IMG/VR virus record: IMGVR_UViG_3300025117_000058
Location: 1 to 64,000 of that record
DNA length: 64,000 bases
From: a virus
Strand: one strand, 5' to 3'
Shown: in pieces, positions 40,058 through 47,682 of the stretch
How positions within the stretch are numbered: position 1 is the stretch's first letter
How the letters are laid out: each line of letters begins with the position of its first letter
Notes under the pieces: generated by a model
Seen by the model: the letters and a program-made list of their open reading frames with translations, nothing else
What the model was told of the DNA's origin: nothing
The model's database searches: none
Position numbers and translations under genes: made by a program

Positions 40058-40575
40058 CAATCATTAGGTCGAAACGATACGAACCGAATAAAACATTAAC
40101 AAGAACTCAGCATAACTATATACCACCGATACCGGACGGATTTTGTATCGTATATGATACTAGAGAGCAATTACCATATACGTTTAACGACTTAAAGATA
40201 AATTCATTAAAACAATGCTTGGGAATATCTGGTGCTGATTATTCTATTAAAGGATTTGAAGATAAGATAAGAATTGAAAGAAAAAGCCAGTCCGATTTTT
40301 ACAGAAGCATCGGCAAAGGTCGAGAAAGATTTGAAAAAACAATTAAATTTTTAAGCACGTTGGAATTTGCCGGATTGGTTATTGAATGTAGTGAGGAAGA
40401 GCTTTTATGTCCTGAAACTAGCTATTCAAATATTAATGCTAATTCAATTTACGGAACAATAGTGTCGTTTCAGGTTAAGTACGGAATCCATATATATTGC
40501 GGGAACAGAAACCAGTGCCGCCAAAGGTTGACCCACTGGCTATTAAAATTTTATAAGTGGAAAAGGAATTTATAA
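40054..40575 (+). CDS. ERCC4-type structure-specific nuclease
   Basis: The 173-residue protein shows the ERCC4/XPF nuclease core: Asp35 in YDTREQLPY, Asp62 in SGADYSI and Glu75-Arg-Lys77 in RIERKSQSD. This matches the GDX(n)ERKXXXD signature. Phage ERCC4 proteins cut branched DNA or nick near junctions. With the exonuclease, Sak4-like and SSB-like genes it completes a recombination set. The next gene starts directly after its stop. Confidence 0.85.
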   Translation: MTIIRSKRYEPNKTLTRTQHNYIPPIPDGFCIVYDTREQLPYTFNDLKINSLKQCLGISGADYSIKGFEDKIRIERKSQSDFYRSIGKGRERFEKTIKFLSTLEFAGLVIECSEEELLCPETSYSNINANSIYGTIVSFQVKYGIHIYCGNRNQCRQRLTHWLLKFYKWKRNL

Positions 40576-41205
40576 ATGAAATGTAAATATAACGAAACAA
40601 TATTAAAACCAAAAGTATTAGAATTATATAACAAAGGAATGTCACAGAGAGGAATAGGAGAAATTTTAAATATAACCAGAGGACATTTGGTAAGATGGTA
40701 CAAAAAATGGGGAATACGATCAAAAAAAATTCTTGGTATTTATCGTAAAAATTATAAAAACGGTAAAAGTCTTTGCTGTGGTTATTATAGAATACGTAAT
40801 CCAGATCATCAGAAAGGAATTATAACTTATAGATATGAACATGTTTTTATTGCAGAAAAAGTATTGGGAAAGCCTCTAATGCCTAAACACGAAGTTCATC
40901 ACGTAGATAACAATAGAGCGAATAATAAAAATAATAATTTAGTTATATGTGAAAGTAGAAATTATCATAGATTACTTCATGTAAGAACAAAAGCATTGAA
41001 AGAATCTGGCGATGCAAATAATATGAAATGTAAATATTGTAAGAAATGGGATACTCTAAAAAACTTGATACAGCAAGACAAAAAAAGAATTAATTATTCA
41101 CATGAACAGTGTACCACAAATTACAGAAAAGAATATTGGATTAAAACAAAAAATGCAATAAAATTCCATAGAATGAAAAGAGAGGATTGTAATGATCAGT
41201 ATTAA
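40576..41205 (+). CDS. HNH endonuclease with N-terminal HTH (homing type)
   Basis: The 209-residue protein has an N-terminal helix-turn-helix (NKGMSQRGIGEILNITRGH), then an HNH core with HEVHHVDNNRANNKNNNLV. A C-terminal zinc ribbon (CKYC ... plus a later Cys) follows. HNH proteins of this shape are free-standing homing endonucleases. It follows the ERCC4 gene without a gap, so it may have inserted at its 3' end. Confidence 0.8.
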   Translation: MKCKYNETILKPKVLELYNKGMSQRGIGEILNITRGHLVRWYKKWGIRSKKILGIYRKNYKNGKSLCCGYYRIRNPDHQKGIITYRYEHVFIAEKVLGKPLMPKHEVHHVDNNRANNKNNNLVICESRNYHRLLHVRTKALKESGDANNMKCKYCKKWDTLKNLIQQDKKRINYSHEQCTTNYRKEYWIKTKNAIKFHRMKREDCNDQY

Positions 41206-41389
41206 TTATGAATTTGGTGACGCAGATGTGTCTTGCAGTAATTGCGGTTTTTGTGAAAATATAAAAGGTTTTGGCGGCCATATTTCTTTTGATTTTATTG
41301 CTGATAAACTCAGAGGGTGTGATTGGAAAACAACAAAAGAAGATGGCGAGTGGAAACATTTTTGTCCTGATTGTAAAAAAAAATTGTAA
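41192..41389 (+). CDS. 65-residue zinc-ribbon protein
   Basis: CSNCGFC near the start and CPDC at the end form a zinc site around a charged middle. Overlaps the HNH gene by 14 bp. Function unknown. Confidence 0.5.
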   Translation: MISINYEFGDADVSCSNCGFCENIKGFGGHISFDFIADKLRGCDWKTTKEDGEWKHFCPDCKKKL

Positions 41390-41390
41390 T

Positions 41391-41503
41391 CAGGTTCGCT
41401 GGTTGTAAAACGGGTATCAAATATACCGATACCACCTGAAAGACAGTACAAAAACCAGCATCAAGCAGGATGATCTGGCGGGTTATATCCCTTAGCCCGC
41501 CAG
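41391..41503 (+). ncRNA. Candidate pseudoknotted RNA followed by a strong hairpin
   Basis: CAGGT (41391-41395) can pair with ACCTG (41434-41438). GCTGGTT (41398-41404) can pair with AACCAGC (41453-41459), crossing the first helix. GGTATC/GATACC (41413-41433) forms a hairpin within. An 8-bp stem CTGGCGGG/CCCGCCAG (41475-41503) closes the segment. Two crossing helices plus a terminal hairpin fit an H-type pseudoknot with a terminator or a leader RNA. Confidence 0.45.
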
Positions 41504-41543
41504 GTCGATTAAATTTTATAATATAAACAAGGAGAGAGCGACA

Positions 41544-41738
41544 ATGAACATAAATTTTGACTTTTTAGATTCTGAGGAATTTTATAATTTAATGCAAGAT
41601 TATAGGAATGCACCTGTTTATACGCAAAGTTTTGCATTAGAGATTTATTGTAAGATTAAAAAATACATCAGATTGGAAATATCTAAGCAAATAATTAATG
41701 AAGAAAAAAGACATGAAGATTTTAACGATATTGATTAA
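41544..41738 (+). CDS. 64-residue protein, unknown
   Basis: Small acidic helical protein behind AAGGAGAGAGCGAC. No family recognised. Confidence 0.45.
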   Translation: MNINFDFLDSEEFYNLMQDYRNAPVYTQSFALEIYCKIKKYIRLEISKQIINEEKRHEDFNDID

Positions 41739-41741
41739 AAC

Positions 41742-42179
41742 ATGATTAAAAACTATACATCAACCGTACCAATAGAAAGATCAATTAGCCATATAGAATC
41801 TAAACTAGTCGCTCACGGTGCTAAAGATATTATGAAAAGATACGATTCTGTGGGCATACTCGAAAGTATCTGTTTCATTATCTTTGTCTCTGGTAGTAAT
41901 CTTTCGTTTAAATTACCAGCCAAGATAGACGCCTGTTGCGAAATATTAAAATCAAAAATCAAAAGACCCAGAGATGGTACTTACGAAAAAGTCGAGAAAC
42001 AAGCGGAAAGAACAGCATGGAAATTGGTATCTGACTGGGTAGATATTCAAATATCAATGATTGAATTGGAACAAGCCGAATTTTTAGAAGTATTTCTACC
42101 CTATGCCTATAATCCACAAAAACAACAAACATTTTACGAACAGATACGGGAATCAAAATTTTTGGCATTGACAAAATGA
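41742..42179 (+). CDS. Conserved phage protein, unknown
   Basis: The 145-residue protein starts NYTSTVPIERSISHIESKLV and has SFKLPAKIDACC, then AERTAWKLVSDWVDIQISM and a hydrophobic LEVFLPYAY near the end. I recognise it as a frequent phage early-gene family of unknown function. Overlaps the next gene by 4 bp. Confidence 0.6.
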   Translation: MIKNYTSTVPIERSISHIESKLVAHGAKDIMKRYDSVGILESICFIIFVSGSNLSFKLPAKIDACCEILKSKIKRPRDGTYEKVEKQAERTAWKLVSDWVDIQISMIELEQAEFLEVFLPYAYNPQKQQTFYEQIRESKFLALTK

Positions 42180-42442
42180 AAGATATTTATGAATGGGGAC
42201 TTATTCCTAGCCATAGAGTCGGGTTATTACATAGATGGACTGTTGGTAGTGGAAAAACATTTCTTCATACTTTGGTATGGGTTTCGTCTTGCGGATTACA
42301 CTATTGTAATGAACATAATCGTCCAGAGCCTGGTTTTACAACTGAAGGAATAAAATGTGAAAAATGTCGAAAAGAGCAAAAAAGAGTTAATAAGATTTTA
42401 AACATTAACAAAATAAAAAAGACAATAAATGGGAATGATTAA
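42176..42442 (+). CDS. Zinc-binding small protein
   Basis: The 88-residue product has CGLHYCNEHN and CEKC, a likely zinc site, then a basic tail. The VGSGKT string looks like a P-loop but lacks the preceding context of an ATPase. No family recognised. Confidence 0.45.
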   Translation: MKDIYEWGLIPSHRVGLLHRWTVGSGKTFLHTLVWVSSCGLHYCNEHNRPEPGFTTEGIKCEKCRKEQKRVNKILNINKIKKTINGND

Positions 42443-42713
42443 AAAAATAAACTTTCATAAAATCTTTGGAAGCGTAGTCCGTACAATTTTTATCTTTTCT
42501 GTCTTCACATTACTTTTTATAATATTTCATCACACAATAAAGATTAAAAAATTAGAAAAAGACATAACAGTTTTAAAAGAAGAAATGTCTAATATCTGTG
42601 ATGCCGGAATGAAAACTGTTGAAGGATTAATGAATAATCAGGACGGACTTATCGAAGCATTTAATGAAATTCAGAAATTAAAACAGACACAAAAGGGAAT
42701 GATATACCACTGA
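42429..42713 (+). CDS. Membrane-anchored coiled-coil protein
   Basis: The 94-residue protein has an N-terminal hydrophobic span (TIFIFSVFTLLFIIFH) and a coiled coil. Small spanin-like or scaffold roles are possible but not supported further. Confidence 0.45.
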   Translation: MGMIKKINFHKIFGSVVRTIFIFSVFTLLFIIFHHTIKIKKLEKDITVLKEEMSNICDAGMKTVEGLMNNQDGLIEAFNEIQKLKQTQKGMIYH

Positions 42714-42859
42714 TGCTATTAATAAAACAAATACTTGTTACCGTTTCGATTCTTTCGTATTCTGGAATAATATATTCTGAAACGAACGACAATAAACGTG
42801 TTAGAGTTCTAATGGCTTTGATTCCATTAATTGTTTTGCCTGTTATTTGGTTTTTATAA
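42713..42859 (+). CDS. 48-residue two-TM peptide
   Basis: Two hydrophobic stretches (ILVTVSILSYSGIIY and VLMALIPLIVLPVIWFL) joined by a charged loop. Starts in the stop of the preceding gene. Function unknown. Confidence 0.5.
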   Translation: MLLIKQILVTVSILSYSGIIYSETNDNKRVRVLMALIPLIVLPVIWFL

Positions 42860-42864
42860 ACAAG

Positions 42865-43068
42865 ATGGAATTTGATAAATACTTACAATCCCAAGCCGTA
42901 ATTCATTGGAATAACATAGTAAAAAAGTTAAGAGAAGAAGCGAGAAAATTAAAAGAACAAGAAATGAAACGATTAAGATTGTTGCAAGAAACTACTGATT
43001 TTATAAATGAATGCAATAGAGATTTAGACAATATCGAAAGAATATTTTTCGTAGAAAGGGAAAACTAA
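42865..43068 (+). CDS. 67-residue coiled-coil protein
   Basis: Starts at ATG 42865 (MEFDKYLQSQ). Almost entirely a charged helix. Leads into DUF3310 after 3 bp. No family recognised. Confidence 0.45.
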   Translation: MEFDKYLQSQAVIHWNNIVKKLREEARKLKEQEMKRLRLLQETTDFINECNRDLDNIERIFFVEREN

Positions 43069-43071
43069 ACA

Positions 43072-43278
43072 ATGACAACAGACAATATAAATCATCCGCC
43101 ACATTACAAATCAAACGGTATGGAAGCTATTGACGTGATAGAGGCGTTTGGTCTTGGATTTCATCTTGGTAATGCCATGAAATACATTCTTAGAGCTGGC
43201 AGAAAAACAGAAGACGATACGGAAGATACAAAAAAGGCTATTTGGTATTTAAATCGTTATTTAGGAGAAAAACAGTGA
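43072..43278 (+). CDS. DUF3310 protein
   Basis: The 68-residue protein reads INHPPHYKSNGMEAIDVIEA, then GNAMKYILRAGRK and a helix with KKAIWYLNRYL. This is the DUF3310 family, common in phages near nucleotide-metabolism genes and sometimes fused to nucleotide kinases. It overlaps the ThyX gene's GTG start by 4 bp. Confidence 0.85.
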   Translation: MTTDNINHPPHYKSNGMEAIDVIEAFGLGFHLGNAMKYILRAGRKTEDDTEDTKKAIWYLNRYLGEKQ

Positions 43279-44813
43279 AAATAATTAAACCGTCAATTGA
43301 AATTTTAGACGTATTAGACCAAACCACTATTTTGAAAAGATTGGAATTAGTTGGAAGGACTTGCTATAAATCAGAAGATAAAATAACCGATAATTCTTGT
43401 GTTGAGTTTATCAGAAAGATTATTAAGTCTGGACACCATTCCATAATTGAACATTACGATATTTCGGTTAGAGTAATATGTGATAGGGGCGTTACCCACG
43501 AAATAGTTAGACATAGAATAGCCAGCTATGCTCAGGAATCTACACGATATTGTATATCGGGAGACATGGGTTTATCTTTTAAAAATCCTCATCAAAAATT
43601 TACTGTGAGCCAACTTTATAACAATCGAATTAACTCAAAAAATAATTCGTGGAAAAGAATGTTTATTAAACAACTTAACGAAGACACCGGATATATCACT
43701 TTTGACAAAATAAAAAATATTGTTTATACAGGATTTAAAGAGGTAGTAAAAATTACTACTTCTCTTGGGTATTCTCTTATTGTTACGCCAGATCATAGAA
43801 TAAAAACCAGTTATGGATATGCAAGGGCAGACAGTTTAGCGGGAAGGGAGATAGCTGTAAATGGAATTGGAATTTGTACAACAAAACATGCCTACCAAGA
43901 TAAAGATTGGCTTAAATATCACTATATTGTGTTAAACAAAACAGCAGTACAAATTGCCAATGATTTAAAAGCTAGTACCTCTGCCGTTAAGAAATGGATA
44001 AGATTGCATGGCTTTGCGAATACTAAACCAAAAAGCTATTGGAATAAGGGAAGAAAACCCTGGAATAAAGGACTTACCGAAAGCAATGATATAAGAATCA
44101 AAAAACAAGGAGATGCCCTACGAAAATTCGGATATAGAAAAGGAGAAAAAAAAAGACAGAAAACAATATCTATAAGAACTTATCATAAAACCGTAAAAGA
44201 TAAATGTGTTTTGTGTGGAGGTTGTTTATCCCTTCATGTTCACCACAAAAACAGCAACAGGATGGATAATTGTACTGACAATTTGATAACCTTATGCCCC
44301 TCTTGTCATGGGGGTGTCCATAATAAAAATCTATCATTTGTATATTTTGATAAAGTAGTATCCATAGAAAAATTGCCTAATACTATTCCTGTTTATGATA
44401 TTGAGATGGGAGGGCAATATCATAATTTTGTAGCAAACGGTGTGGTTGTGCATAACTGTAATTATGCAAGCGGTAAATTTGGAAATGAAATCACTGTTAT
44501 TGAACCTTGTTTTTGGAATATAGATAACGATGAAAAGATGTTAGTATGGGAATTAGTCATAAAAGCCTCAGAAGCCGCATATCTCAAACTTATAGAACTT
44601 GGAGCAACTCCACAAGAAGCGAGGAGTGTGCTTCCAAATTCTTTGAAAACAGAAATAATTGTTAAATTCAATCTTCGAGAATGGAGACATTTCTTAACTT
44701 TGAGAACTTCTAGGGCTGCTCATCCACAAATGAGAGAAGTGACAAACATGATACTAACAGAGTTTAAATCAAAATTACCAATTATTTTTGAGGATATATC
44801 CAATGAAAATTAA
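43275..44813 (+). CDS. thyX: Flavin-dependent thymidylate synthase ThyX with intein
   Basis: The precursor has 512 residues from GTG 43275; without the intein it is ~210 residues, normal for ThyX. The ThyX signature RHRxxS is seen at residues 79-84 in RHRIASYAQESTR. The protein makes dTMP from dUMP using FAD and methylene-tetrahydrofolate. An intein (residues 93-394) splits it right after STRY; the C-extein resumes CNYASGKFGNE. The start overlaps DUF3310 and the stop overlaps the ATPase gene, so all three are co-translated. Function depends on splicing. Confidence 0.93.
   Translation: MKIIKPSIEILDVLDQTTILKRLELVGRTCYKSEDKITDNSCVEFIRKIIKSGHHSIIEHYDISVRVICDRGVTHEIVRHRIASYAQESTRYCISGDMGLSFKNPHQKFTVSQLYNNRINSKNNSWKRMFIKQLNEDTGYITFDKIKNIVYTGFKEVVKITTSLGYSLIVTPDHRIKTSYGYARADSLAGREIAVNGIGICTTKHAYQDKDWLKYHYIVLNKTAVQIANDLKASTSAVKKWIRLHGFANTKPKSYWNKGRKPWNKGLTESNDIRIKKQGDALRKFGYRKGEKKRQKTISIRTYHKTVKDKCVLCGGCLSLHVHHKNSNRMDNCTDNLITLCPSCHGGVHNKNLSFVYFDKVVSIEKLPNTIPVYDIEMGGQYHNFVANGVVVHNCNYASGKFGNEITVIEPCFWNIDNDEKMLVWELVIKASEAAYLKLIELGATPQEARSVLPNSLKTEIIVKFNLREWRHFLTLRTSRAAHPQMREVTNMILTEFKSKLPIIFEDISNEN
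43551..44456 (+). mobile_element. ThyX intein with HNH/NUMOD homing domain
   Basis: The intein starts at Cys93 (CISGDMG) and ends VVVHN before the +1 Cys395. TPDHRIKT supplies the block-B-like His. The middle has an HTH-like stretch (TAVQIANDLKASTSAVKKW), a NUMOD3-like GRKPWNKGL, and an HNH domain with CVLCGG, HVHHKN and CPSCHGGVH. Both splice ends are intact, so splicing and homing are plausible. It sits in the most conserved ThyX motif, as homing elements tend to do. Confidence 0.88.
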
Positions 44814-46113
44814 AAGTATTAAATTGGAAAATTTTGCAAAATATTCACATATTGAAGTATCTTTTGATAAAAATGTCACTTATTTAATAGGAAACAACGG
44901 TGCTGGTAAAACCACGCTGGGTCTTAACGCTATATGGTTTTTATTTTGTGGAATTGCTGAAAAAAGTAGCAAAGGCAATAATCCTTTAATTGCGGAGCGA
45001 TTCAGGTTTATTGGTGAAAATGGTGCTTCGGCTAAAGGTGAAATGGTACTGATAGACGAGGTGCGAAAAGTAAAAATCAAAGTTATACGAAAATTGACCA
45101 AAGATGGCACTTCGTTAAGTTTTGAAGCTCCCGAAGGCTTAGTATTAAATCAGGAATGGCTCAATGATTTATTCAATGTATTTTTAATCTCTCCCCGATC
45201 CTTCCTTGCCTTAGATAGTAAAAAACAGACCGAAGCGTTAGGTATTGATACGAGTAAATTTGACGCTGAACTTGAAAATCTTAAATCGGAACACACCTAT
45301 ACCAATCGAGAATTAAAAAGCATCGGATCACTTGAAGCGGTTCTACCCACCGATGAAGTCGATATAGAATCTCTGATCGAAACCAAAAACAATATGGTAA
45401 GTTTCAATACGAAACAAATAGCATTAGAACAAAACATTGTGAGGAATAAAGAAAAGTTAAAATTGTGCGAACAAGAACTGGACGGATTGATAAAACAAAA
45501 AATAGAAATAGAACAAAAAATTGAAAAATTAGACAACAAAATACAAGCTGGCGAAAAACATATATCGTCCATGCCTCGACCCGAAGAACTAAGAAGCATG
45601 GAACAAATAGACAACGAAATTAAAGAAGCTACCCAAAACAATAATAAAAACATTGCTTATCGAAACTATCTGCAACAGAAGCAAAAACATGACCAGAAAT
45701 TAACCGAGTTGAATAATAATAAAGAGAAGCAATCCGAAGTAATAAAGAACCGCATAGATTATATCCGATCCAAAAAGCTACCATTTGACAATCTCGAAAT
45801 AAACGAAAATGGTGAATTATTATTATCCGGTAAACCTATCAAAGAGCAATATTTCGCTACGGGTGAGTTATTAAAGATAGTGCCTGTGTTGATTAGCTCG
45901 CTCAATCCTGAATTAAAATATGTATTTATACAGCAATTTAACCTTCTCGATGAAAAACAACAAAAAATAGTTGAGGAATATTTGGTTGACAAGGGATTCC
46001 AGCTAGTAGCCGAGATCGTAGGCGAAAAAGAAATAGAGAGTAAGCACTGTATAGTTTTGAAGGATATGCACCTAGTAACTAAGAAAGAAAATGTTGCAGA
46101 GAATATATTATGA
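44803..46113 (+). CDS. SMC/RecF-like ATPase (AAA_23)
   Basis: The 436-residue protein starts at ATG 44803, inside the thyX end. It begins MKIKSIKLENFAKYSH and has Walker A GNNGAGKT at residues 30-37. Long coiled coils (~170-310) follow, then a short C-terminal head with SLNPELKYVFIQQFNLLDE. The Walker B acidic pair is not obvious and the head is short, so it may be a degenerate or phage-specific form. Such proteins pair with nucleases in DNA-end processing. It overlaps the next gene by 4 bp. Confidence 0.75.
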   Translation: MKIKSIKLENFAKYSHIEVSFDKNVTYLIGNNGAGKTTLGLNAIWFLFCGIAEKSSKGNNPLIAERFRFIGENGASAKGEMVLIDEVRKVKIKVIRKLTKDGTSLSFEAPEGLVLNQEWLNDLFNVFLISPRSFLALDSKKQTEALGIDTSKFDAELENLKSEHTYTNRELKSIGSLEAVLPTDEVDIESLIETKNNMVSFNTKQIALEQNIVRNKEKLKLCEQELDGLIKQKIEIEQKIEKLDNKIQAGEKHISSMPRPEELRSMEQIDNEIKEATQNNNKNIAYRNYLQQKQKHDQKLTELNNNKEKQSEVIKNRIDYIRSKKLPFDNLEINENGELLLSGKPIKEQYFATGELLKIVPVLISSLNPELKYVFIQQFNLLDEKQQKIVEEYLVDKGFQLVAEIVGEKEIESKHCIVLKDMHLVTKKENVAENIL

Positions 46114-46352
46114 ATAAACTTGAGGAAAAACATATAACCTTCAAGAGACCTGATAGATGTCAATTCTGTAAACAGCGAATGTATTACATTGACGATAAAA
46201 GACATATTTCTGAAAGAGAAATCAGAGTAATTAAAAAATCGAAAAAAGATTATGATAGTTTTTATGTTCATTGGAAATGCTGGAAGGCAGGACTGAAAAT
46301 AATCAAAAACACGATAGGATCATACGAGTTATGGTATGAGGATTTGAAATGA
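46110..46352 (+). CDS. 80-residue zinc protein
   Basis: CQFC and a later Cys/His cluster (HWKC) suggest a zinc site. Basic, co-translated with the ATPase. Function unknown. Confidence 0.45.
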   Translation: MNKLEEKHITFKRPDRCQFCKQRMYYIDDKRHISEREIRVIKKSKKDYDSFYVHWKCWKAGLKIIKNTIGSYELWYEDLK

Positions 46353-46552
46353 CCATAATCAAATCAAATAAATCTGGCAGTTCTAAAAAAGACTACGAAT
46401 TTACCGAAAAGCAGAAATTTGTAGCCAAGTTAATTTCCGATTATGGATTAGATCGGATAGAAGCAGTTAAATGGTGCTGGGTATTTAAAGCGTTTGGTGT
46501 TGAAACGTGCGAAGAAGCATTTGAAAAATATGAAATGAAAGCAAATCAATGA
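46349..46552 (+). CDS. 67-residue helical protein
   Basis: EFTEKQKFVAKLISDYGL followed by EAVKWCWVFKAFG, a compact helical domain. Coupled to the upstream gene by a 4-bp overlap. No family recognised. Confidence 0.45.
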   Translation: MTIIKSNKSGSSKKDYEFTEKQKFVAKLISDYGLDRIEAVKWCWVFKAFGVETCEEAFEKYEMKANQ

Positions 46553-46575
46553 AAATACAGAAAAGGAATTAAATC

Positions 46576-47052
46576 GTGGTAGAAGCTGCTTTCGGTAATA
46601 TATGGGACTTCCATTCGCAAGGCAAATGGATTGTTATAACTACCAACGGTACTGTTAAGTCTGATGGGTCGTGTGTAATGGGACGTGGCGTAGCGAAACA
46701 GGCAAAAGAAAAACATCCATCGTTACCGTTTTGTGTTGGCGATATGATTAAACGAAACGGAAACCATGTTTATATGTTTCCTCAATATAAAATTATTACA
46801 TTTCCAGTCAAACATAATTGGTATGAAAAAGCCGATATTAATTTAATCGAACAAAGCACAAAAGAACTCAAAGAGATGATATTGCAATTAGACCAGAATG
46901 TTTCGTTACCAAGCGATACATTCTTTTATATGGTTCGTCCAGGCTGTGGTAATGGACAGTTGAATTGGAAAGACGTGAAGCCTATTCTTGAAAAATATTT
47001 AGACAATCATTTCATTGTTGTGGAAATAAATACGAAACAAGGAGAGAGATAA
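46576..47052 (+). CDS. Macrodomain (ADP-ribose-binding) protein
   Basis: The 158-residue protein starts at GTG behind AAAAGGAATT. It has the macrodomain pattern: GNIWDFHSQGKWIVITTNGT, then VMGRGVAKQAKEKHP, and RPGCGNGQLNW near the C terminus. This version resembles the phage/Poa1p-like group that hydrolyses ADP-ribose-1''-phosphate or removes ADP-ribose. Roles could be NAD-metabolite turnover during infection or defence against ADP-ribosylation-based immunity. An ART-like gene lies at 20031. Confidence 0.85.
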   Translation: MVEAAFGNIWDFHSQGKWIVITTNGTVKSDGSCVMGRGVAKQAKEKHPSLPFCVGDMIKRNGNHVYMFPQYKIITFPVKHNWYEKADINLIEQSTKELKEMILQLDQNVSLPSDTFFYMVRPGCGNGQLNWKDVKPILEKYLDNHFIVVEINTKQGER

Positions 47053-47058
47053 CGAAAA

Positions 47059-47682
47059 ATGATAGACCTTGAAAAATTTTGTAGAAAAAGTCATTATACA
47101 GGAACATTAAATGAACCGTTTAGCGATAATGACTATACTTATGCTTCTGATGGTTCTATAATAATCAGGGTTGATAAAATTCAAGAAATGACAGAGAAAG
47201 ATACTCATTCTAATAAAGCAAAAGAACTGTTTGAAAAAAATAAAATTAATGGAAATGAAATATGGACTGATCTGCCTAAATTTGAAGTAATAGAAAAAAA
47301 TTGTACCGAATGTGTTGGCACTGGCAAAATTATTATATGCAAAGAATGTAATAGCACTGGAAGTTTAGAATTTAGTAGCAATTATAACGATTATGATGTT
47401 GAGTGTAAGTCTTGTTTTGGTAAAGATATTAAAGATGAAAAATGCGAAGATTGTGACGGTACTGGCAAATATAAAGAATATTCAAATCCTGTTATAGAAG
47501 TTCCTATAAGAAAAGATGGAAATTTAGAACAAATCGAAATAATAATAAATGGTAAATATCTGGAAATGATACAAGACTTGCCGAACATCAAAATAGCATT
47601 GCAAGGTGAAAAAGAACTTATAAAATTAAAATTTGATGGCGGTATCGGATTGCCGATGCCGATAGAACGAGGAAAGCCTTAA
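47059..47682 (+). CDS. Protein with DnaJ-type CxxCxGxG zinc domain
   Basis: The 207-residue protein has CTECVGTGK, CKECNSTG, CKSCFGKD and CEDCDGTGK, the four-repeat zinc-finger layout of DnaJ, between residues ~75 and ~140. No J domain is present. The flanking domains are beta-rich. Such phage proteins may bind unfolded chains or nucleic acids. Directly followed by the radical SAM gene (1-bp overlap). Confidence 0.75.
   Translation: MIDLEKFCRKSHYTGTLNEPFSDNDYTYASDGSIIIRVDKIQEMTEKDTHSNKAKELFEKNKINGNEIWTDLPKFEVIEKNCTECVGTGKIIICKECNSTGSLEFSSNYNDYDVECKSCFGKDIKDEKCEDCDGTGKYKEYSNPVIEVPIRKDGNLEQIEIIINGKYLEMIQDLPNIKIALQGEKELIKLKFDGGIGLPMPIERGKP

Noticed and set aside
42176-42442. P-loop ATPase from VGSGKT
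   Set aside because: The protein is 88 residues with no Walker B or surrounding fold; the string is probably chance.
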